From an uncultured Bacteroidales bacterium (lineage in GTDB: Bacteria; Bacteroidota; Bacteroidia; Bacteroidales; P3), in NCBI GenBank assembly GCA_937915785.1, contig CALGGY010000118.1, positions 1 to 36,318 on the forward strand: 36,318 bases of DNA. The letters run 5' to 3'. Made by a program: the position numbers and the translations under genes. The notes under the pieces are model-generated. The model was not told the origin of the DNA. It saw only the letters and a program-made list of their open reading frames with translations, and ran no database searches. Each line of letters opens with the position of its first letter. Position 1 is the first letter of the stretch. Positions 1-7,299 of the stretch are shown in pieces.

Positions 1-79
1 AATCACTTGTCCATTTATCAACAAGCCAAATGCATGGTTACTTGCGGAATTTAGGAGCTGTAAAAAAATCACTATGGGT

Positions 80-118
80 GGGGGGGAGGTTAAGAGTTAA
101 GAGTTAAGAGTTAAGGAG
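80..118. repeat. G7 tract and TTAAGAG heptamer tandem repeat
   Basis: A run of seven G (80-86) is followed by three exact copies of TTAAGAG (90-110) and degenerate copies to about 140. The same unit occurs in inverted orientation at 1434-1464, so the DUF819 gene sits between inverted heptamer tracts. The rest of 1-257 holds only the CCATTGT repeat, a promoter and no convincing gene. Confidence 0.85.
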
Positions 119-167
119 TTAAGAAACTAAGAAGTTAAGAAGTTGGTAATTGGTAGTTTGGTATTCT

Positions 168-193
168 CCATTGTCCATTGTCCATTGTCCATT
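168..193. repeat. CCATTGT heptamer tandem repeat
   Basis: 3.7 perfect copies of the 7-mer CCATTGT. The tract ends 9 nt before the -7 promoter element of the downstream gene, and its ATTG at 177-180 lies where the -33 element would be. Copy-number change could therefore alter promoter spacing. Confidence 0.85.
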
Positions 194-209
194 TTTTTTC
201 GTACCTTTG
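177..209 (+). promoter_or_regulatory. Bacteroidota promoter for the DUF819 gene
   Basis: TACCTTTG at 202-209 matches the Bacteroidota -7 consensus TAnnTTTG. A partial -33 element (ATTG) lies 21 nt upstream inside the heptamer repeat. The start codon is at 258, giving a leader of about 40 nt. Confidence 0.55.
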
Positions 210-257
210 CATTGGTTTATAAAACGCATCGAAACAGACAATACGCTGACAAACATC

Positions 258-1394
258 ATGTTATCCACGTCAATCACCGTCTTGTACCTTTTTGCAGTGC
301 CTCTGGGGGTGATGCTTTTAGCACGCAAATGGTCGTTTATCAACAAGATAAGTCCCATGATGGTGCTGTATGTCATCGGCCTTGCCGTGGGCAACAGCGG
401 TATTATCGACACTACGGCTTTCGCCACCGGCGAGATGGTTTCCAATATCACTGTGCTCATTGCCATACCGCTGATGCTCATCTGCTGTGATTTTAAAGGG
501 TGGTCCACCAAAAACGTGGCCAAAGCCTTTTTCTCCGGACTTGCCAGCGTGCTGATAGTGATACTTGCGGGATTTTTCATTTTCCGTCCCTCCGACGGCT
601 CGCTCTCCACCGACGATTATGCCAAAGTAAGTGCCGTAATGACAGGTATTTACACTGGGGGCATACCCAATATCGGAGCCATAAGCAAGGCCGTGGCGCT
701 GCCAAACAACTTGTACCTGCTTGTTACCAGCTACGACCTGATTATCACCGGGTTATATCTTGTATTCGTGATATTTTTCGGCAAGGTGGTGTTTCGCCGA
801 CTTCTGCCTCCGGCCAAAGCTGTGGATGAAACCGATTTCGACGACTCTTTACAAAAGGGGAACGGAACAAGCCGGGGTTGGTGGAAAAAAGTTGCTGCCG
901 TTGGCCTTGCACTTGTTGTGGCGGCGGTGGCATACGGCGTTTCGATGGTGGTGCCTGTGGGTAACAGCGTAGCGGTTATCATAGTGGTACTTACCACCTT
1001 GTCGCTAGTGCTGTCGTTCTGCCGACCTGTGAAACGGTTGGGCAACACCTTCGACCTTGGACTGTATTTTGTATATGTGTTTTGCCTTTCTATCGCCACA
1101 ATGGTTAATATTCACGACATCAAGCTGTTGGAGAACCTGCATATACTTTGTTATATCGCCTTTACGGTGTTCGGCTCGCTGGTGCTGCAGATATTGTTGG
1201 CAAAACTGCTGAAAATCGACGGCGACACGGTTCTGGTGTCCAGCATAGCGCTGATAAACTCCCCGCCCTTTGTGCCCATGGTTGCCGCCATTTTGAAAAA
1301 CCGCGACGTGGTGATAGTGGGCATTGCCATAGGACTTTTGGGCTACGCCATAGGCAACTACCTCGGCATAGGAATATATTACCTGCTGCGGTAA
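258..1394 (+). CDS. DUF819 family integral membrane protein
   Basis: This 378-residue, very hydrophobic protein resembles the DUF819 (YjcL-like) family of inner-membrane proteins, whose substrate is not firmly established. About ten membrane segments alternate with short loops; a hydrophilic loop near residues 190-210 precedes a second hydrophobic half. The ATG at 258 was chosen because the family-like N-terminus begins there and a TAnnTTTG promoter lies about 50 nt upstream; a longer frame from 150 would run through the heptamer repeat and the promoter. It converges on the aminopeptidase gene with only 49 nt between the stops. Family placement rests on overall pattern (glycine-rich helices, a conserved-looking GG-P-N segment near residues 135-140), so a related transporter family is possible. 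Confidence 0.75.
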   Translation: MLSTSITVLYLFAVPLGVMLLARKWSFINKISPMMVLYVIGLAVGNSGIIDTTAFATGEMVSNITVLIAIPLMLICCDFKGWSTKNVAKAFFSGLASVLIVILAGFFIFRPSDGSLSTDDYAKVSAVMTGIYTGGIPNIGAISKAVALPNNLYLLVTSYDLIITGLYLVFVIFFGKVVFRRLLPPAKAVDETDFDDSLQKGNGTSRGWWKKVAAVGLALVVAAVAYGVSMVVPVGNSVAVIIVVLTTLSLVLSFCRPVKRLGNTFDLGLYFVYVFCLSIATMVNIHDIKLLENLHILCYIAFTVFGSLVLQILLAKLLKIDGDTVLVSSIALINSPPFVPMVAAILKNRDVVIVGIAIGLLGYAIGNYLGIGIYYLLR

Positions 1395-1433
1395 CGAGGG
1401 AAACGGGAGGAAATTGAAAGTTGAAAATTAATA

Positions 1434-1464
1434 CTCCTAACTCTTAATTCTTAACTCTTAACTC
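1434..1464. repeat. Inverted CTCTTAA heptamer tract overlapping the pepA end
   Basis: Copies CTCTTAA (1441-1447), TTCTTAA (1448-1454) and CTCTTAA (1455-1461) are the reverse complement of the TTAAGAG unit at 90-118. The tract supplies the stop codon and last several codons of the M17 aminopeptidase. Confidence 0.8.
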
Positions 1465-2853
1465 AATAAAGCGGTATAGCAGCCTTATGCCGAAGCCTGT
1501 GGCGCCTTTGCCATAAATGCCGTATTCCTTGTCGGCGAAAGCCACTCCGGCTATGTCGAGATGTACAAAGGGTGCTTTGGCGAAATGGGCGAGGAACTTG
1601 CCGGCGGTAATCATTCCGGCGTTCGCTCCCGCGCCGCTGTTCTTGATGTCGGCAATGTCGGACTTTATCAGGTCGCCATATTCGTCCCAGAAAGGGAATT
1701 CGGCTATACGTTCGTACACTTCTTCTCCGGCGGCTTTCAGCTGCTGCATTGTTTGGTCGGCCTCTTGGTGCATGGCCACAATGCCGTATTTGCCAATGGC
1801 TCGCTCGGCGGCGCCGGTAAGTGTTGCGGCGTCTATTATCACACTGGGATTGAAACGGTTGGCGTAGGCGATGGCGTCGGCGAGTACAAGGCGGCCTTCG
1901 GCGTCGGTGTTCACCACCTCCACCATGGTGCCGTCGTACATGCGCAGTATGTCGCCGTTGGCGTAGGCGTTGCCGCCCGGACGGTTGTCGGTGGCGGGTA
2001 TCAGGGCAACCACATGCACGGGCAGCTGGTTTTTGGCCACGGCAAACAGTGTGGCGGCCATTGTTGCGGCTCCGGCCATGTCGCTTTTCATGTCGTACAT
2101 GTAGGTGCCGGTTTTGATGTTAAGTCCGCCGGTGTCGTACATTATGCCTTTTCCCACAAGGGCTATGGGCTGAGCATTTACGGCATTTTTGGGTTTCCAT
2201 TCGAGCACCACAAAACGTGCCTCGTCGATGCTGCCGCGGTTCACGCCCAGCAGTCCGCCCATTTTCAGCGACTCTATCTGCCTCTGTTCCAGCACGGTAG
2301 CCTCCACTCCAAGTTCGGCGGCTTGTTGGCGGAGCAGCTCGGCAAAGCGCGGGGCGTTGAGCTCGGCAATGGGCTCGTTAACCCAGTTGCGGGCGTCGTC
2401 CACGCATTGTATAAGGTTCTGCAGGGGCTGTGTGTCGGCGGCGGTGAGGTCGGGACAGGCAATTGCTACTTCGGCCAGCGGATGCGATTTTTCGGTCTTG
2501 TATTTGTCGAAACGGTAGTTTGACATCAAAACGCCTTCCAAAAAAGCCATGGCAGACGGCTTGTCGGCACTTGCCACCGTCATGGAGTCGGCTTTGGCGG
2601 CGTCGAGTTTTTCGCATATTTCCTTGGCGGCGTCCATCAGCTTGTGCGGATGCTGATTTTTGTTCCACACCACATATTTCCTATTACCCAACGCACTGAT
2701 ATCCACCATTGCGGCATCGCCATCGGTTTTTGTGGCAAGGTATTGCTTTTCGGATTCGGAAAGGGGGAGTGCGCCCCATGAGGCAGGGTCGTTTTGTGCT
2801 ATTACAACGGTATTGTTGGTTTCTTGGTATTTTTCAATAAGGTTTATTTTCAT
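1444..2853 (-). CDS. pepA: Leucyl aminopeptidase, M17 family
   Basis: A cytosolic two-metal exopeptidase that removes N-terminal residues, with leucine preferred in the family. The C-terminal catalytic domain shows the M17 landmarks: the lysine of VGKG, the aspartate of YDTGG, the aspartate of MKSDM, and the signature NTDAEGRL, which gives the metal-binding Asp/Glu and catalytic Arg. The N-terminal 150 residues form the less conserved family domain. The ATG at 2853 (MKINLIEK) is preferred over one 30 nt upstream, which lies in the hairpin region between the genes. Length (469 residues) is normal. The last residues (IELRVKN) and the TAA are encoded by the heptamer repeat, so the C-terminus may have been replaced when the repeat arrived or expanded. 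No TAnnTTTG promoter is obvious just upstream. Confidence 0.93.
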   Translation of the reverse strand: MKINLIEKYQETNNTVVIAQNDPASWGALPLSESEKQYLATKTDGDAAMVDISALGNRKYVVWNKNQHPHKLMDAAKEICEKLDAAKADSMTVASADKPSAMAFLEGVLMSNYRFDKYKTEKSHPLAEVAIACPDLTAADTQPLQNLIQCVDDARNWVNEPIAELNAPRFAELLRQQAAELGVEATVLEQRQIESLKMGGLLGVNRGSIDEARFVVLEWKPKNAVNAQPIALVGKGIMYDTGGLNIKTGTYMYDMKSDMAGAATMAATLFAVAKNQLPVHVVALIPATDNRPGGNAYANGDILRMYDGTMVEVVNTDAEGRLVLADAIAYANRFNPSVIIDAATLTGAAERAIGKYGIVAMHQEADQTMQQLKAAGEEVYERIAEFPFWDEYGDLIKSDIADIKNSGAGANAGMITAGKFLAHFAKAPFVHLDIAGVAFADKEYGIYGKGATGFGIRLLYRFIELRVKN

Positions 2854-2874
2854 AACGGTGTGTGTTTCAACGAA

Positions 2875-2902
2875 AAGCGACACATAGATTGTTGTGTCGC
2901 TT
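2875..2902 (-). terminator. Hairpin between pseudo-caspase and pepA
   Basis: A perfect 10-bp inverted repeat (AAGCGACACA / TGTGTCGCTT) with an 8-nt loop lies 30 nt past the stop of the caspase-like gene. On the minus strand it is followed only by a short T run, so it is a moderate terminator candidate or a processing signal ahead of pepA. Confidence 0.5.
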
Positions 2903-2932
2903 CTGTATTTTACGTAAGGTGTTTGTTGTCAA

Positions 2933-4633
2933 TTATCTGAACGACATTGTTGTCCAAGTGTCCTTGGTTTTGCCGCCGGGGGTCATTGCCGGTATCTGTT
3001 GCAGTCCCTGCAGCGACGACTCGAAGGAAACGGCCTCTTTCACATTGGTGAACATATCGTCGTACGAGAGGTTGCCTTTTGTCTTTTTCAGCTCCTTGAG
3101 CAGGAAGTAGGTGAAAAATCCGTGCTCCTGTTCTTTGAAAGCGTAGCTTGTGGCTGTGAAATCGGCCGAGGAGAACACCACCACGTCGCCACGTATGCGG
3201 AGGGCTTTGTTCTTTTTGGCTTTCGACTTGCCACATTTTTTCTCGTCGGGGGGGAACAGATATTCGCCGTCGCGCTGCACGCCGTTGAAATTGGCGTCGA
3301 GGAAAAGGGTTACGCTCTGAGCCTGAACGGAGGTGAGCATGGTGCAGAGTTCGGGAACGGAGATGCCCTGCTCCACCAGGCTGGCACGGTTTTTCTTGCT
3401 AAGCGGCTCTTTGCCCAAAGCCCCCTTCACAGGAATGCAAGCGTCTGAAGGCAGTATGTACGGCACATTGGAGGCGTCGAGCACTCCATAGCCGGCGTAG
3501 TAAACGATAATCTTGCCTTTGCCACGGGTTACTTTCATCAGGTCGCTGAGCCATTTAACGCCGTTGTTGGAGATTTTGGCTTTGTTCACGTTTTGCAGCA
3601 GTTTCACTTGGCGTTCGGGTATGCCGAGGGTTTTAACGCAGTATTCGCGGAAAATGTTGGCGTCGTTGGCCACGTATGGCATATATGGGAAAAGGGTGTC
3701 GTAGAGGTCGTTGGCAATGATAAGGACAAAGGTGTTCGTGTTGTCGGAGGGGTTCACAGGTATGTTGATATCCACGTTGGGGTCTTCCTCTTCGAGGGTG
3801 GCAAGCATGGATTTCACCTTGTCGCTGAAAGCGTCCTCCACGGTGATTTCGATAGAGCAACGGCGGTATTGCGAGCCGGTCATCTCGTAGCTTTTGGTGT
3901 AAAACTCGTAGTTGTTCACAGTTCCGCGCAGGTTGTCCACAGCTGTTTCCAGATAGTTTTTCACGCTCTGTCCGCGCAGAAAAGCCAGCTGAGCGTTGTT
4001 CACAATGCCTTCGGTGGCGTTTACGGATATGCGTGTGGGCTGGTCGTTGAAAAACACCTGAAAATAACGGAAATCGCCGTACTCGCCTTTGTAAGGCACC
4101 CCGCTAACGGCGGTGGCGTCGGTGGAGCTGGTAATCTTTATCAGCAGTTTTTTGCCGTTCACAAAAATATCGCGCAGGTCGTTTTCCACGAACTGCTTGG
4201 TGAGTGTGCAGATGGCACGGCAGGCGTTGGATTCGGTGTAGTTGTACGCTCCGGCGGGATAGTCGTCGGTTTGGCCGTCGATGTGCTTGCAGTTGTACGA
4301 TATTTCGAAAGTGTAGCTCAGCTTTCCGCTGTTTTCGGCAGTCTCCACCAACGATGTCTGGATAGTTACATCGCCCTCGTCGTATAGCTTTTCGTTGTTG
4401 GGCAGCGAAAGCAGCATATCCTTGGCTTTCTGTTGCATAACAATCTGACGGCGAGCCACTTCCTGCTGCAAATTCTTAACTACTGTACGTTTGTACTTGA
4501 TATTTGTCTGCGTTTCGTTGGAGGAACTTACAATATCTTGAGCTGCGGCGGTTTGAAAGAAAAATACGGCGGTGACTGCCATAATTGCCACCTGACGGAA
4601 TTTTTTGGTGATGATTTTTGTCATATACATCAA
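2933..4633 (-). CDS. Secreted caspase-fold (C14-like) protein lacking catalytic His and Cys
   Basis: Residues 1-32 form a signal peptide ending TAAAQ, so the protein is exported. Residues about 40-290 are a Bacteroidota-type N-terminal region with a weak OmpA-like helix (AQLAFLRGQSVKNYLE). Residues about 305-560 are a caspase/metacaspase fold: FVLIIANDLYD, then a YxxND-type helix and ERQVKLLQN. In active C14 peptidases the histidine lies in YAGHG and the cysteine in DACxSG. Here these are YYAGYG (Tyr382) and LDANFNG (Asn448), so both catalytic residues are replaced while the fold is kept. The protein is therefore probably a binding or regulatory pseudo-enzyme (inference). Start is ambiguous among three nearby ATGs (4633, 4630, 4624). 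It follows a small ORF and a promoter and shares its strand with the FHA array. Confidence 0.85.
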   Translation of the reverse strand: MMYMTKIITKKFRQVAIMAVTAVFFFQTAAAQDIVSSSNETQTNIKYKRTVVKNLQQEVARRQIVMQQKAKDMLLSLPNNEKLYDEGDVTIQTSLVETAENSGKLSYTFEISYNCKHIDGQTDDYPAGAYNYTESNACRAICTLTKQFVENDLRDIFVNGKKLLIKITSSTDATAVSGVPYKGEYGDFRYFQVFFNDQPTRISVNATEGIVNNAQLAFLRGQSVKNYLETAVDNLRGTVNNYEFYTKSYEMTGSQYRRCSIEITVEDAFSDKVKSMLATLEEEDPNVDINIPVNPSDNTNTFVLIIANDLYDTLFPYMPYVANDANIFREYCVKTLGIPERQVKLLQNVNKAKISNNGVKWLSDLMKVTRGKGKIIVYYAGYGVLDASNVPYILPSDACIPVKGALGKEPLSKKNRASLVEQGISVPELCTMLTSVQAQSVTLFLDANFNGVQRDGEYLFPPDEKKCGKSKAKKNKALRIRGDVVVFSSADFTATSYAFKEQEHGFFTYFLLKELKKTKGNLSYDDMFTNVKEAVSFESSLQGLQQIPAMTPGGKTKDTWTTMSFR

Positions 4634-4722
4634 GTTTTACTTGTCGTTTTTTTTCTACAATAGTACGTTTTTTACGCAAAAAAAGGATTTATGTTTCTTT
4701 TTCGGCTGTTTTTTTTCGATAT

Positions 4723-4848
4723 TTACGCCATTTTTTTAAGGCTTTCTATAATTTCTTTCTCCTGCTCGCTGAATCTCGCGAATTGCTGAACAATCGTGAA
4801 CGCATTTGAATAGAATATAATTGTGAACAAATCTTGTAAATTTTGCAT
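4723..4848 (-). CDS. Small 41-residue protein, unknown
   Basis: A 41-residue ORF with a hydrophobic/aromatic N-terminal half and a charged, helix-prone C-terminal half (SEQEKEIIESLKKMA). It starts 81 nt downstream of a well-formed minus-strand promoter and ends 89 nt before the pseudo-caspase start, so the two may be co-transcribed. I do not recognise the family. Support comes from its position behind the promoter and its protein-like composition; it could instead be part of a long untranslated leader. Confidence 0.45.
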   Translation of the reverse strand: MQNLQDLFTIIFYSNAFTIVQQFARFSEQEKEIIESLKKMA

Positions 4849-4928
4849 ATTACATCTGCTTTAGGCAGGGAAAAACTGATAAATAGAAGTTGCTTTAGAT
4901 ATAATTTTGGCGAAGTTGTTTAGAAATG

Positions 4929-4960
4929 CAAAGTTAAGAAAAAAAAATGGTTTTTGCAAA
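4929..4960 (-). promoter_or_regulatory. Minus-strand promoter for the small ORF and pseudo-caspase
   Basis: Read on the minus strand: TTTG (4957-4960), 20 nt, TAACTTTG (4929-4936), matching the Bacteroidota consensus. It lies between the lipoprotein stop (5071) and the small ORF. The rest of 4961-5070 is AT-rich and shows no gene. Confidence 0.6.
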
Positions 4961-5070
4961 TTTTTTGTATTTCTGCTGGCGCAAAAAGAGTGTTCCTTGT
5001 TTTGTTTTTCGGAAAAAAATGGCGGCACTTTTGTGTGTCGGCCTTTTGTGTTAGGCAAGGTGCGAAAAAG

Positions 5071-5820
5071 TTATTCTTTGTCGCCGGTGAATTTGAAGTT
5101 TCTCATCTGTTCAACCAAGTCGTTTTTTTGGTTGTTGTCGAGGCTGTTGAAATGTTGCTCGATGGTGGCGTAGGAGTCTTTGTTGGCTATTTTTATTCCG
5201 AGGGCGCCGGTGCAGAATTGGTTGGCTTTTTGTGTGCTGTTTTTGCCGTTTTTCCACTGATTGAGGATGGCTTCAAAGTCTTTGGCAATCTGGGCTTCGG
5301 CTTGAGCTGAGTTGGCTTTTTTGGCCGATGCGTTTTCGGTGTTTTGGTTGGCGGTGTTGCCGTTGTCTGCTGTAATGGCAGGGGCTTGTTCGGCAGAGGT
5401 TTCTTCCTCGCCTGAGAGTTTCATTTTCAGTTGCGATATTTCCATTTCGAGTTGTTTCACCCTTTCGCCTTTTTCATCGGCGTCGGCTTTAAGCTGGTCG
5501 GCTTGTTTTTGAGCTTCTTCGGCATCGGTTTTTGCTTGCTTGGTGCCTTTCTTTTTGGCTATGGCGGCTTTTTGGCCGGCTATTGCCTGCGCGCTGTCGG
5601 CTTGTTTCATGGCGTCGGCGTAGTCTTGTTTGGCTGTGGCCAGTTGGGCTTCAAGGTCGGCAAGTGTTTGTGTGTCGGTTATGGAGTCTTCGGTGTTTTC
5701 GGGTTGTGGTTGGTTGTGGCAAGCCGAGAAAAGCAATGTTACTGCTGCGAAAAGGAGAGCCGCAGCAAGTGTGAGTGTCAAGGTGTTTTTTTGTTTGTTT
5801 TTGAAGATGTTTTTTGTCAT
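5071..5820 (-). CDS. Coiled-coil lipoprotein, unknown
   Basis: A 249-residue protein with a hydrophobic signal ending in the lipobox LFSAC, so it should be lipid-anchored. Residues about 45-140 are a long heptad-patterned coiled coil rich in Ala, Gln and Lys. A linker follows, then a small globular C-terminal domain of about 75 residues beginning EAILNQWKNG and ending FKFTGDKE. Its overall plan (coiled coil plus small helical C-terminal unit) resembles the region after the membrane segment in the FHA protein at 16331-17413 and the PP2C protein at 17466-18932. It may therefore be a soluble extracytoplasmic partner of those proteins (inference). It is the last gene of the leftward array, 81 nt after an FHA gene; no clear terminator follows. 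Confidence 0.8.
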   Translation of the reverse strand: MTKNIFKNKQKNTLTLTLAAALLFAAVTLLFSACHNQPQPENTEDSITDTQTLADLEAQLATAKQDYADAMKQADSAQAIAGQKAAIAKKKGTKQAKTDAEEAQKQADQLKADADEKGERVKQLEMEISQLKMKLSGEEETSAEQAPAITADNGNTANQNTENASAKKANSAQAEAQIAKDFEAILNQWKNGKNSTQKANQFCTGALGIKIANKDSYATIEQHFNSLDNNQKNDLVEQMRNFKFTGDKE

Positions 5821-5822
5821 GA

Positions 5823-5853
5823 TTTGATTGGTTTTTGGTTATTTATATCTTTG
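5823..5853 (+). promoter_or_regulatory. Possible rightward antisense promoter
   Basis: TTTG (5823-5826), 19 nt, TATCTTTG (5846-5853) is an exact consensus match on the plus strand, pointing into the antisense of the FHA genes. The plus strand here is T- and G-rich, which raises the chance of coincidence. Confidence 0.3.
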
Positions 5854-5901
5854 TTGCTTTTGATGTTCCGCTGTTTTTGTTTGTGGTTGTTTGGGTGCGT
5901 T

Positions 5902-6447
5902 TTAGTATAAAAAACCGGTTGTTCCAACAAAGACCCACACAACGATGCCCAATATTATTTCCACAGCGCCTGTGATGAGGCCGGCCAAGCCAAGTCCGAA
6001 GGCTTTTTCTTTTCGAAATGTTGCTATAATGCCACATATAAGTGCGGCTATGCTGGTGAAGAATGTCATTAAGAGATATGGGTGAATGCCGATTACCGCG
6101 TGAGAGAGGGATATGATGCCAAGTATGGGAGGTTTGCGTTTTTGCACGCTGCCGGATATGTATTGCGGTGGGTTGGATTGGAACGTGTTTGGATAGTTGC
6201 CGTAGCGGTTGAAATAGCCCATCCAAGGAAGCATGGTGTTGCCTATGCGCACTTGGTCGTTTGGTTGGAGTGCGGTTTCGCCGTAGCGGCGCACCCCGTT
6301 CACGTAAGTGCCATTGGTGCTTCCGAAATCGGCGATGGTGAAAGTTCCGTTGTCGTGCCGCACTATCTGGCAGTGGTTGCGCCCGACGTAGGGGTCGGGT
6401 ATTATTATGGTGTTTGTTCTGTCGCGTCCTATGGTAATGGTTGTCAT
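5902..6447 (-). CDS. FHA-domain membrane protein
   Basis: Residues 1-90 are a canonical FHA domain, a phosphothreonine reader: GRDRTN, the GRNHC histidine strand and STNGTYVNG. A linker rich in Asn, Pro and Gln follows, then two hydrophobic segments (about 112-135 and 150-178) like the small two-helix membrane modules of DUF4190-type proteins. The FHA domain would face the cytoplasm. A 64-nt stretch encoding the FHA core (6314-6377) is identical to 14158-14221 in another gene of the array, suggesting recent duplication or gene conversion. It starts 55 nt after the restored FHA-TIR gene. Confidence 0.9.
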   Translation of the reverse strand: MTTITIGRDRTNTIIIPDPYVGRNHCQIVRHDNGTFTIADFGSTNGTYVNGVRRYGETALQPNDQVRIGNTMLPWMGYFNRYGNYPNTFQSNPPQYISGSVQKRKPPILGIISLSHAVIGIHPYLLMTFFTSIAALICGIIATFRKEKAFGLGLAGLITGAVEIILGIVVWVFVGTTGFLY

Positions 6448-6502
6448 ATTTTTTTCTTTGACAAGTTTGTGCCAGCCATTTTTTTTATGGGCTGTTGTTG
6501 TT

Positions 6503-7232
6503 CTATTGCGATTGCAGGATTTCGTTTATGTTTTGGCAAATGTGCTGTGCAAATTCTTCGGTGCTGTTGTAGTCCTGCCGTTGAAGATAGTGTTTGTTGC
6601 AGATGTCGTATTGTAGGGTTTTGTGGAAATGGGCGTTGTCGATTTTTATAGGGAGGATATTTTTCCGTAGCTTTCGGCTAAGCCAACTTTTTTAATTGTG
6701 TTTGCAGATTGGTTTGATTTTGGGGACGATATGAACAGCAGTATTTTGCAGTGCGATAGGGCGTCCACGATGGTTTCTTTGAAATCGAGGCCGTGGCGGA
6801 TTCTCGATTTGTCCACCCAAAGCGACACTCCCGAGTTTTGGAGGGTAGAGCACAATTCGCTGACAAACATCTTGTCTTTGTGCGAGTAGCTTACAAATAC
6901 GTCGTAGGGTTTGTCGTGGGTTTGTTGTTGTGTTGGTTGTATATATTTTTTTCGTGGTGTAACGGTTGGCTGATTTGAGTGTTGGGCGGTGCCGAAAAAA
7001 GTTGCCCATGTCAGTATTGATCTGCCGATTCTGACGCGGTCGTTGGGTTTTAGTAATGTCTGTTTGGTTATGCGTTTCCCGTTTACGCAGGTGCCGTTGG
7101 TGGAGTTGAGGTCGGCAATGCGGTATGTGCCGAGTTGGTCTTTTTCTATTATGCAATGGTAGTGGCTCACAAGGGGGGCTTTTTTAAAACTATTGAGTTG
7201 TTTGAGCTGCGTCCTAAGGTGATGGTTGCCAT
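6503..7232 (-). pseudogene. FHA-TIR protein with two frameshifts
   Basis: Starting at ATG 7232 the frame encodes an FHA beginning (MATITLGRSSNN), then meets TGA just after the run A6-G-C6 (7173-7185). The frame that continues (GTG at 7170) gives the rest of the FHA (SHYHC, STNGTCVNG) and a TIR domain (YDVFVSYSHKDKMFV, LWVDKSRI, LLFISSPKSNQS). A second shift at a five-A run near 6657-6661 ends this frame at 6646. The next frame completes the TIR (ILPIKIDN) and stops at 6503. Both breaks are repaired by a -1 shift, giving about 243 residues. The first sits on A-AAA-AAG, a dnaX-type slippery heptamer. The Glu expected in the TIR NADase active site aligns with Lys (IKKVG). Possible causes are pseudogene formation, sequence error or, for the first site, programmed frameshifting. 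Confidence 0.8.
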
Positions 7233-7252
7233 TGTTATGTTTTTTATATAAA

Positions 7253-7285
7253 AAAAAGGCTTGTGGCTGTACCGCAAGCCTTTTT
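7253..7285 (-). terminator. Rho-independent terminator after the 482-residue gene
   Basis: A 14-bp stem with one G-T pair (7253-7266 / 7272-7285), 5-nt loop and T-rich flanks on both strands, 14 nt past the stop at 7300. The FHA-TIR start at 7232 lies only about 20 nt beyond it, so FHA-TIR would need read-through or an unseen promoter. Confidence 0.75.
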
Positions 7286-7299
7286 ATGATATGGGTGAA

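Noticed and set aside
5823..5853. Rightward promoter driving antisense RNA over the FHA genes
   Set aside because: The motif is exact, but the plus strand here is rich in T and G, so chance matches are likely; kept only as a low-confidence feature.
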